A stretch of DNA of 6,166 bases. Origin: Planctomycetota bacterium. Lineage in GTDB: Bacteria > Planctomycetota > UBA8108. Location of the stretch: contig JAFGKN010000734.1 of assembly GCA_016928605.1 (NCBI GenBank), forward strand, positions 1-6,166, in the 5' to 3' direction. Below, piece after piece: positions 1-4,987 of the stretch. A program made the position numbers and the translations under genes. The stretch's first letter is position 1; each line of letters begins with the position of its first letter. Under the pieces are notes generated by a model. That model saw nothing but the letters and a program-made list of their open reading frames with translations, searched no databases and was not told the origin of the DNA.

Positions 1-1474
1 CCCTTCGAGAGCCCCGCCGCTTCTGGCTGGAGCCGCCGGGATCTCTCGCGGTGCGGTGTTCCCGCTGGACCTCGGAGCCGCCCGCGCGAGCCACAGGACT
101 CTCGCACGCGGCCGCCGCCGGAGGCTCGGACTCCTCGGCGTCCCGGATGACGGCGTCGAGCGTGAGCTCTCCGAACGCGCTCAGAGAGAGCCGGCGGCTC
201 TCGCGAAACAGCCGCCTCACGCGTCCGGTCACGGCGCTGTCCGCCGCCGCGCCCTCAGCCTCGAGGTCCTCATCGAGCTCCGGCATCCGCGAACCGGAGT
301 CGAGCCAGCCCACGAGGTCGCGCAGCAGGATCCGGTCCGGCGCGCGGGCCGGCAGGAAGACGCCGGGCGTCCGCGGGTCCTCCACGACGTACCCCTGCTC
401 GGCGAGGTCCGCGGCCAGCCGCGCCAGGACTTCCTCCGGCGCCTTCAGCCGCGCAGCGATCCACTCGACGGAGGGGGGCTGCGCGCCGCGCGAAAACGCG
501 TCCCCGACGAGCGCCAGAAAGCAAGTCCCGAGGTACGCCGGAGAGTCGCTCCGGCCGCGAAACAGCCGGCGGCCCATGGCACGGCGGAGCGACTGGAGGT
601 TCTGGTGCGCGTAGCTGATCTGTCCGCCCCAGAGGATGATGACCCAGGTGACGTAGAGCCAGATGAGGAAAAGAGGCACGGCCGCGATCTGCTCGTAGAA
701 GCTGGTGACCGTGGCCGCCCGGCGGACGTACACCCCGAAGCCGTGCTTGGAGATCTCCCAGAGCAGCGCGGCGCTGAGCCCCCCCCACCCTGCGCTGGTC
801 AGACGGACCCTGGTCGAGGGTAGGAAGATGTAGAAAAGCGAGAAACCGATGAAGCCGATGAAGAAGGGAACGACGAACCCATAGGTGATCTTGAGGAGCT
901 CGTGAGCCTCCGTGAACTGCTGGACGTAGCCGTCCACCGAGATCGAGACGAGCATCAAGAGGGGACTCGTGGAGAGCAGGACCCAGAAGACGGTGGCCTT
1001 CTGAAAAAAGCTCCTGGAGCCCCGCACGTTCCATATGCGGTTGAAAACCCTCTCCGCGGTGACGAAGACGCCAAGAGCCGCGAGGAAAAGGCCGAGCACG
1101 GCCAGGATGTTGATGACGCCGGTCGGGCTCCGGCTGAAGGCCTCCTTGGAGATGTACGTCTTCAGCCAGATCGCGAGGTCCTCCTGGTGCTCAGGAGCCA
1201 CGAACTTGAAGAACTGGTCCTCGACGAAGCGGATGATGCTATCGCCTCCGCCCAGTCTGCCGGCGATGCTGACGAAGAGCACCGCCAGGGGGATGAGGGA
1301 GATGATGGTGGCGAAGGTGAGGCTGGCCGCGCGCTCGAAGCAGAAGTCCCGCCGGAACTCCGAGCCGGACAGGTAGAGCACGCGCGCCGCGTTCACCAGC
1401 CGCATCCTGATGCCGCGCAAGCGATCGAGGTCTTCCGAGAAGAGACAGGTCTTGATCTTCGAAAGCTTGGGCAA
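1..1474 (-). CDS. YihY/BrkB-family inner-membrane protein with C-terminal winged-helix-like extension (3' end beyond window)
   Basis: The frame is open from about 1563 to the left edge, so the C-terminus is missing; 491 codons lie in the window if translation starts at TTG 1474. The family is an inner-membrane protein group (formerly misnamed RNase BN) whose biochemical role is not settled. Visible hallmarks are FERAASLTFATIISLIPL (about residues 46-63), AERVFNRIWNV (140-150) followed by RSF, and YEQIAAVPLFLIWLYVTW near 255-272. About six hydrophobic segments fit the family fold. After the membrane domain, a soluble part reads like a winged helix (ARLKAPEEVLARLAADLAEQ, then GYVVEDPRTPGVFLP), an arrangement I recall from other large YihY proteins. 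A low-complexity, partly basic tail follows. TTG 1474 is chosen because LFSEDLDRL before the first helix looks like family N-termini, but its ribosome site is weak; ATG 1405 is the alternative. Family assignment is very secure, the exact start is not. Confidence 0.9.
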   Translation of the reverse strand, partial: MPKLSKIKTCLFSEDLDRLRGIRMRLVNAARVLYLSGSEFRRDFCFERAASLTFATIISLIPLAVLFVSIAGRLGGGDSIIRFVEDQFFKFVAPEHQEDLAIWLKTYISKEAFSRSPTGVINILAVLGLFLAALGVFVTAERVFNRIWNVRGSRSFFQKATVFWVLLSTSPLLMLVSISVDGYVQQFTEAHELLKITYGFVVPFFIGFIGFSLFYIFLPSTRVRLTSAGWGGLSAALLWEISKHGFGVYVRRAATVTSFYEQIAAVPLFLIWLYVTWVIILWGGQISYAHQNLQSLRRAMGRRLFRGRSDSPAYLGTCFLALVGDAFSRGAQPPSVEWIAARLKAPEEVLARLAADLAEQGYVVEDPRTPGVFLPARAPDRILLRDLVGWLDSGSRMPELDEDLEAEGAAADSAVTGRVRRLFRESRRLSLSAFGELTLDAVIRDAEESEPPAAAACESPVARAGGSEVQREHRTARDPGGSSQKRRGSRR

Positions 1475-1543
1475 GGCTCTGCACCCGAGATGATTCCGCG
1501 GCCGAGGAGAGAGAGATGATGGAATGGATATCGGGTTCGCCGC

Positions 1544-1588
1544 AAAAAAAAATGCAGCCGTTCAGGCCTCCGCCAGGCGCTCACGGCC
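1544..1588 (-). terminator. Terminator-like hairpin with U9 tract upstream of the YihY gene
   Basis: Read on the minus strand, GCCGT (1587-1583) pairs with ACGGC (1561-1557), and inside it GCCT (1578-1575) pairs with AGGC (1569-1566) around a GGCGG loop. The two stems are separated by a symmetrical 4 x 4 internal loop. Four bases after the stem comes an uninterrupted run of nine U (1552-1544). It lies about 70 bases before the chosen YihY start, so it could attenuate that gene or end an upstream transcript. The internal loop weakens the case. Confidence 0.35.
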
Positions 1589-1684
1589 GAGCAGGGGCCC
1601 GAGGGGGGAGGCTCGCGATGTCGCTCCTCGACCGAGTCTGCCGATGCCGCTCAGGAGGCCCGGCTGCGGGGAGCCGGAACGGTC

Positions 1685-1721
1685 AAAAAAAATCCCCTCA
1701 TCGTCCCTACTCGATGAGGAG
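1685..1721 (-). terminator. Intrinsic terminator, minus-strand transcript
   Basis: On the minus strand CCTCATCG (1719-1712) and CGATGAGG (1703-1696) form a perfect 8-bp stem around the 8-base loop AGTAGGGA. One G-U and one C-G pair extend it outward to 10 bp. Immediately after the stem come an A and eight U (1692-1685). Stem plus U-tract is the standard factor-independent terminator layout and only works in this direction. It would end an RNA beginning somewhere upstream of about 1790, more than 200 bases before the YihY start. Confidence 0.6.
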
Positions 1722-1800
1722 GTGTTTGGGTCTGAAATAAACGAGGAAAAAGGAGGAACCTACCGATGGGAGCGTAGGGATAGGTAGGTTGATTTGGTTA
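1685..1800 (-). ncRNA. Candidate small structured RNA or YihY leader with kissing hairpin loops
   Basis: Two hairpins lie head to tail on the minus strand. The 5' one pairs AACCTACC (1790-1783) with GGTAGGTT (1764-1757), 8 bp, around an 18-base loop. The 3' one is the terminator at 1685-1721. The 5' loop contains TCCCTAC (1780-1774), exactly complementary to GTAGGGA in the terminator loop (1710-1704), so a 7-bp loop-loop contact can form. The linker carries UUCCUCCUUUUUCC and a second CCUCC, both complementary to Shine-Dalgarno cores. I recognise no known RNA family. No convincing promoter is visible, so the 5' end at about 1800 is a guess. The direction is inferred from the U-tract. It could be a free small RNA or an attenuated leader. 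Confidence 0.4.
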
Positions 1801-2037
1801 GTCGGCTGCTGCTCTCGATATCGGAATCTCGTGTCTCTTTCTTTGGCGCATTTTGTCTTTTTTTTCAGACTCGCACGCGCCGCTCAGCCCCCACGCCTCC
1901 TCCGAGCCCCCGGACAAGCCTCACCCTGCGGCAGGAACAGGCCCCTTCCGGGACGCACGCCCGGCGGCCGCACCGCCCCGACCGGCGAGCTCGGGTCCCC
2001 TCTGCGCGAGTCTTCATCCACCTCTTCTCGATCCGAC

Positions 2038-2107
2038 CACCGGCCTCGAGAAACGACTCCCTGCGCACTTCTGCTGCGCCGCGGGCTCTCTCTCCCGCAG
2101 GCCGGTG
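2038..2107. other. Foldable segment: 9-bp closing stem around two hairpins
   Basis: CACCGGCCT (2038-2046) is the exact reverse complement of AGGCCGGTG (2099-2107). Between them lie two further perfect hairpins: GCGCA/TGCGC (2063-2067 with 2075-2079) and GCGGG/CCCGC (2081-2085 with 2094-2098, loop CTCTCTCT). Together they make a three-way-junction shape on either strand. In DNA this GC-rich some pairing is expected by chance, and no known RNA family is recognised, so this is an observation of structure only. Confidence 0.3.
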
Positions 2108-2516
2108 ACTCCCTGAAATCCCCTGGCTTCTCCCGGCTTCCCTTCTCTCTTTTCCGACCGGACATCTCCCGGTACGGGCGGCACGCTACCTCACGGACAC
2201 CGAACGGTCAAGCAGTTTTCCGAAAATTTCCCGAACAACTTCCGTAAATCCACCCCCTGCGGTCCCCTGGTCGTGCAGGCCCCCCTCTGCCTCGATGCCG
2301 GCCCTCAGCACCGCCCCGGGCCAGGGCAGGAAGGCAGCGCAGTCCAGTGAATAAATCCTGGCTCCCGCCGTCCCAAGGGTGTACCAGGATGGAGGTGATA
2401 CGCCAGTGCAGCCGCTCGAGCGGACCAGCCAGCGAAATCCTGAGGCTCGGATCCTCCGGTTCGACGCTATGACTCAGCCGAGCCGGCCAGCGGGGTCCGC
2501 CACGCGAGGAGCGAGA

Positions 2517-3119
2517 GTGCGGGACGCCTCCGACGACGAAGACATCCGCAAGGTCGAGGAGTTCCTCAGGGGGGACTCGAAGGCCTTCGAGTTCCTCTTC
2601 GACAAGTACCACGACAAGGTCTACTCCATCGCCTACCGATTCGTGCGCAACAGGGAAGACGCGCTGGACGTGGCGCAGGAGGTCTTCCTGCGCGTCCACC
2701 TCGGACTCGGCAGCTTCAAGTCCGGCTCCCGCTTCTTCACCTGGCTGTACCGCATCGCGGTCAACCGCGCGATCGATTTCACGCGCCGCCGCAAGGTCCT
2801 TCCGATCTCGGGCTCGGAGTCGTTCGATCTGGAGAACTGGGCTGAGGACCCCGGCCGCCGGACGCCGAGCCCGCTGGAGGTGGCGCAGGAGAGGGAGATC
2901 GAGGAGCGGCTGGCCGAGGCCGTGTCGCGCCTCTCGCCGAAGCACAGGGCCGTGTTCGTCCTCCACGCGTCCGAGAACCTCTCCTACAAGGAGATCGCCG
3001 AGGTGCTCGACTGCAACATCGGAACGGTGATGTCGAGGCTTTTCTACGCGAGGAAAAAACTGCAGGAGATACTGGCCGGATTCGGCTTCGACCTTCTGGG
3101 CACACAGAAGGGCCGGTGA
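2517..3119 (+). CDS. ECF-family RNA polymerase sigma factor (sigma-70 regions 2 and 4)
   Basis: An alternative sigma factor that directs RNA polymerase to a small set of promoters. Region 2 spans about residues 24-92: DKYHDKVYSIAYRFVRN, EDALDVAQEVFLRV (core-polymerase and -10 contacts), then FFTWLYRIAVNRAIDFTRRR. Region 4 spans about 130-186, with LSPKHRAVFVLH and a helix-turn-helix (SYKEIAEVLDCNIGTVMSRL). Regions 1 and 3 are absent; about 200 residues is normal for ECF factors. Start choice: GTG 2517 has an AGGAG at 2507-2511 with a 5-base spacer and begins right before the conserved part. ATG 2469 (16 residues longer) and GTG 2379 (46 longer) are in frame but add only low-complexity sequence. 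The next gene, 51 bases downstream, encodes its probable anti-sigma factor, a standard co-transcribed pair. The target promoters cannot be read from the window. Confidence 0.95.
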   Translation: MRDASDDEDIRKVEEFLRGDSKAFEFLFDKYHDKVYSIAYRFVRNREDALDVAQEVFLRVHLGLGSFKSGSRFFTWLYRIAVNRAIDFTRRRKVLPISGSESFDLENWAEDPGRRTPSPLEVAQEREIEERLAEAVSRLSPKHRAVFVLHASENLSYKEIAEVLDCNIGTVMSRLFYARKKLQEILAGFGFDLLGTQKGR

Positions 3120-3170
3120 CGCCGAGAGGCATCGTTTCGAAGATACGCGTTGATAGAGAGACAGAATCCC

Positions 3171-3701
3171 ATGTCGTGCAAAGAATACGCCTGGAAGATC
3201 GGCCCTTACGTCGATGGCGAGCTTCCTTCCGGAGAGAGAAACGGCGTCGAGGCCCACATCCAGCGCTGCGAGGACTGCCGCGAGATGGCTATGAGCTTCC
3301 GCGCTCTCGACCGGCTGGCTGGAGGCGTGGAGATCCCCTCCGTCTCCGGGCGCGAGTGGGCAGCGATGCTCGAGGCGGTCACGGCGTCCGCTCCTGCGCA
3401 GCCGGCGCTGCGCACGCGCCGAAGCTGGGAGTGGTTGCTCCCTGTCGCCTCCGCCGCGGCGCTCCTGCTCCTCAGCCTGTTCATCGGCAAGACCTTCTTC
3501 GAAGGGCAACAGCGCGCGGGGGGAGATGTCCCCTTGGCGGGCCAGGAGAGCGGCGTTAGCGGTCGGTCCCCCCTGGCGGACAAGCCCGGCCCGAGCCTCC
3601 AGGAGCTGCCAGAGGAAGAAGAGCTGCAAGAGGAATCAGTGGTCGATCCGCGCCGGGCGGACTCCCGGAACGACCCCGCGGGACAAGGCTCGGACTTCTG
3701 A
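3171..3701 (+). CDS. Zinc-finger (zf-HC2) transmembrane anti-sigma factor
   Basis: This probably binds and inhibits the sigma factor encoded just upstream. The N-terminus carries the zinc-binding anti-sigma signature: Cys3, then His29-x3-Cys33-x2-Cys36 in HIQRCEDC, within a cytoplasmic domain of about 50 residues. One membrane span follows at about 88-106 (WLLPVASAAALLLLSLFIG). Some 70 residues would then lie outside; they are proline/glycine-rich with an acidic stretch (LPEEEELQEES) and contain no sensor domain I recognise. Release of the sigma factor in such systems usually comes from regulated proteolysis or conformational change, which is inference here. ATG 3171 is preferred, with GAGAG at 3156-3160 about 10 bases upstream and the zinc-finger Cys right after it; TTG 3150 would add seven residues. 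The 3' end converges on the small gene at 3748. Confidence 0.9.
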   Translation: MSCKEYAWKIGPYVDGELPSGERNGVEAHIQRCEDCREMAMSFRALDRLAGGVEIPSVSGREWAAMLEAVTASAPAQPALRTRRSWEWLLPVASAAALLLLSLFIGKTFFEGQQRAGGDVPLAGQESGVSGRSPLADKPGPSLQELPEEEELQEESVVDPRRADSRNDPAGQGSDF

Positions 3702-3708
3702 GATCCTC

Positions 3709-3740
3709 GCGGCGCGGCCCTGGCTCGAGCGGAGCGCCGC
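3709..3740. terminator. GC-rich hairpin between convergent genes
   Basis: GCGGCGC (3709-3715) and GCGCCGC (3734-3740) form a perfect 7-bp stem around an 18-base loop that itself contains the palindrome GCTCGAGC (3723-3730). It sits between the stop codons of the anti-sigma gene (3701) and the small minus-strand gene (3748), where a shared bidirectional terminator would be expected. Neither side has a T-tract, so it does not meet the intrinsic-terminator pattern fully. Confidence 0.35.
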
Positions 3741-3747
3741 CGCACGA

Positions 3748-3894
3748 TCAGGCGTGGGCAGTCTTCATGCCGCAGAGCCAGGCCGCTCCCAGCACTCCGA
3801 GGAAGAGGAGCGCCTTGACCCAGGGCGCGTCGAGCCATACGGCCCAGCGGATCGCGATGCGCGCGATCGTCGTCGGACGGGTCAGGGTGAGCAT
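3748..3894 (-). CDS. Small single-pass membrane protein, 48 residues, unknown function
   Basis: I do not recognise a family. The translation begins MLTLTRPTTIARIAIRW: basic, with an amphipathic look. A tryptophan-containing stretch follows, then a hydrophobic segment at about 28-43 (ALLFLGVLGAAWLCGM) and a short polar end (KTAHA). Evidence that it is real: GGAG (minus strand, 3904-3901) lies 6 bases before ATG 3894; 43 of 48 sense codons end in G or C, as in the neighbouring genes; and this bias drops in the upstream part of the same open frame, which supports the internal start. The hydrophobic span and convergent placement beside the anti-sigma gene suggest a membrane role, possibly linked to the sigma circuit, but nothing shows this directly. 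A chance open frame is the alternative. Confidence 0.55.
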   Translation of the reverse strand: MLTLTRPTTIARIAIRWAVWLDAPWVKALLFLGVLGAAWLCGMKTAHA

Positions 3895-3943
3895 GGTGGT
3901 CTCCGGAGCGGTTGCCCGCGCGGGGATATAGAGAAGCCGCTGC

Positions 3944-3966
3944 GCTGCTCCTCGCGACGGAGCAGC
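3944..3966. repeat. Perfect 8-bp inverted repeat with self-complementary loop
   Basis: GCTGCTCC (3944-3951) and GGAGCAGC (3959-3966) flank the 7-base spacer TCGCGAC, whose first six bases are themselves palindromic. It lies about 50 bases upstream of the small minus-strand gene and about 160 bases before the operon promoter on the other strand. No T-tract follows on either strand, so a terminator is unlikely. It could be an operator for a dimeric regulator or a hairpin in the 5' leader of the small gene. Confidence 0.35.
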
Positions 3967-4092
3967 CTGCGCGTTCTGGAAAAGAGTACCATCCCGCCGG
4001 GGAGCCGGCACCCGGCCCCGGGAGGCCCGGCGACGCGGTCTCTTCCCTACTCCGCTTCGGCAAGTTGCCCCCCCCGAGTTGAACCCGAAGCG

Positions 4093-4160
4093 GCGAAAAG
4101 TCTTGCGGCCGCGCGAAAATCATCTAAAATGCTGCGAGTCAGTCCGTAAGTACTTTTCGC
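4093..4160 (+). promoter_or_regulatory. Candidate operator sites: GCGAAAA repeats around a promoter
   Basis: GCGAAAAGT (4093-4101) and its exact reverse complement ACTTTTCGC (4152-4160) flank the promoter at 4103-4130. A third copy of the core GCGAAAA lies at 4113-4119, in the same orientation as the first and exactly 20 bp from it, about two helical turns. An 8-bp palindrome, AAGTACTT (4148-4155), overlaps the right copy. Spaced copies on the same helix face around a promoter are the usual look of binding sites for a repressor or activator. The regulator is unknown. Confidence 0.35.
4103..4130 (+). promoter_or_regulatory. Sigma70-like promoter for the lipoprotein operon
   Basis: TTGCGG (4103-4108) and TAAAAT (4125-4130) are separated by 16 bases. 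The -10 matches TATAAT at five of six positions; the -35 matches TTGACA only at the first three. Transcription would start near 4137, giving a leader of about 62 bases before GTG 4199. It does not look like an ECF promoter, so the neighbouring sigma factor need not read it. Confidence 0.45.
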
Positions 4161-4198
4161 GTTTGGAGTTTCTGGCTTTCGGACCAGGAGGGAAGGAA

Positions 4199-4894
4199 GT
4201 GAAGACGCAGCGAACTCCCCACTCATCCGCGCGCGCCCGCTCCGGCGCGCTCGCCGTCGCATGGATCGGCATGATCTTCGCAGGGCTCGGCTGCACTCCG
4301 GAAATCCGCAAGAGCGGTGATTATCAGACCGGACTCGAGGTCGAAGACCTGCCGGTCTATCCGGGCTTCGAGCTGGCCAAGAGCGAAGTGTACCGCCCCC
4401 CCATCGAGGACGAAGGATTTCGCTCGTCCGTGAGTTACTATCACGGTCAGGGGAGCATCGGAGAGATCGTTCCCTTCTACGTGGAGACGATGCCCGGCTT
4501 CGGCTGGAAGTTCCAGGAATCGATCTACAAGTCGGACGACGAGAGCCGCCTCCTCCGCTTCTACAAGGAAGACACGGTGGCCTGGATCCGTGTCTACCGC
4601 GGTTACAATCCGGTGAGAGGCGGCTATGCCACGGTCGTCGAGGCCCGGATCAGTCCTCGCCGGCTGGAGTCGTTCGATCTCGAGGAGTACTTCGGCATCA
4701 GCCGCAAGACGGCTCCCGCTGAACCGAAGTCGGAGAGCAGCCGAGAGCCGTCGATGCCGGGCGACCCGAACCGAGCACCTTCGAGCAGCGAGAACACCGC
4801 CCCTCGTATGACACCGGATGCCTACGATATCGAGCCGGCGAGCGCTCCGCTGGACGGAGATGCTTCTCCGGCCGTGCCAGGGCCCGGTGAGTGA
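4199..4894 (+). CDS. Exported probable lipoprotein of unknown function, 231 residues
   Basis: GTG 4199 is the start: AGGAGG (4186-4191) sits 7 bases before it, the strongest ribosome site in the window, and a signal peptide follows at once. The N-terminus is basic (KTQRTPHSSARARS), then comes a hydrophobic core (ALAVAWIGMIFAGLG) and Cys32. The lipobox is atypical: GLG-C instead of the usual small/aliphatic pattern, so lipidation is likely but not certain. The mature part (about 45-155) has LPVYPGFEL, YYHGQGSIGEIVPFYVETMP, FGWKF and a final strand-rich segment. This order (a 'pleasant' Pro-Gly start, a strand, a helix ending in MP, then GW) resembles small exported proteins I have seen in GC-rich diderm genomes, but I cannot name a family. 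The last 65 or so residues are Ser/Pro/Glu-rich and probably disordered. It probably shares a transcript with the gene 93 bases downstream. Confidence 0.85.
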   Translation: MKTQRTPHSSARARSGALAVAWIGMIFAGLGCTPEIRKSGDYQTGLEVEDLPVYPGFELAKSEVYRPPIEDEGFRSSVSYYHGQGSIGEIVPFYVETMPGFGWKFQESIYKSDDESRLLRFYKEDTVAWIRVYRGYNPVRGGYATVVEARISPRRLESFDLEEYFGISRKTAPAEPKSESSREPSMPGDPNRAPSSSENTAPRMTPDAYDIEPASAPLDGDASPAVPGPGE

Positions 4895-4895
4895 T

Positions 4896-4908
4896 GCCGT
4901 GAGACGGC
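4896..4908 (+). other. Short hairpin just after the lipoprotein stop codon
   Basis: GCCGT (4896-4900) and ACGGC (4904-4908) pair perfectly around the loop GAG, two bases after the stop. No U-tract follows, so it is more likely an mRNA-stability or weak pausing element than a terminator. It does not argue against co-transcription with the next gene. Confidence 0.25.
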
Positions 4909-4987
4909 TCGCGGATGCTTGGGGAACGAACGCGCAGCTCGGCGCGGGGGGATAGTTTTCTTCCGTCGGGACAGCAGGATCATTGCC

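Larger units (their letters stand above)
1475..2516. other. About 1 kb region without a credible gene
   Basis: This gap separates the divergent YihY and sigma-factor genes. The left part (1475-1800) holds the two minus-strand terminator-like hairpins and the candidate RNA. A short AT-richer stretch (about 1790-1866) contains the palindrome CGATATCG (1816-1823) and a T8 run (1858-1865). From about 1866 to 2160 the plus strand is strongly C/T-rich, with a foldable segment at 2038-2107. An AT-richer patch at 2209-2250 and another near 2348-2358 are the likeliest places for promoters of the sigma gene, but no clear -35/-10 pair can be named. Reading frames here give proline/arginine/serine-rich translations without family features. 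Confidence 0.6.

Noticed and set aside
56..1519. Several plus-strand and alternative minus-strand open frames across the YihY gene
   Set aside because: The YihY motifs lie continuously in one minus-strand frame, so the others are shadows of it.
1757..1790. Resemblance of TACCGATGG with the nearby GGTAGG to part of a c-di-GMP-I riboswitch
   Set aside because: Only a few bases agree, in the wrong order, and the rest of that aptamer (its 5' conserved core and second helix) is absent.
1789..2247. A plus-strand 152-codon frame in the gene-free region
   Set aside because: It has a Pro/Arg/Ser-rich translation, no ribosome site, poor third-position bias and no recognisable motif.
2208..3629. A 473-codon minus-strand open frame opposite the sigma and anti-sigma genes
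   Set aside because: The plus strand carries clear sigma region 2 and 4 and zinc-finger motifs, and the antisense translation has no family features. Long antisense frames are common opposite GC-rich genes.
2816..4680. A 15-base exact repeat, GGAGTCGTTCGATCT, at 2816-2830 and 4666-4680
   Set aside because: Both copies encode the same short peptide ESFDL inside unrelated genes in the same frame. Shared codon preference can explain it and no mobile element borders it.
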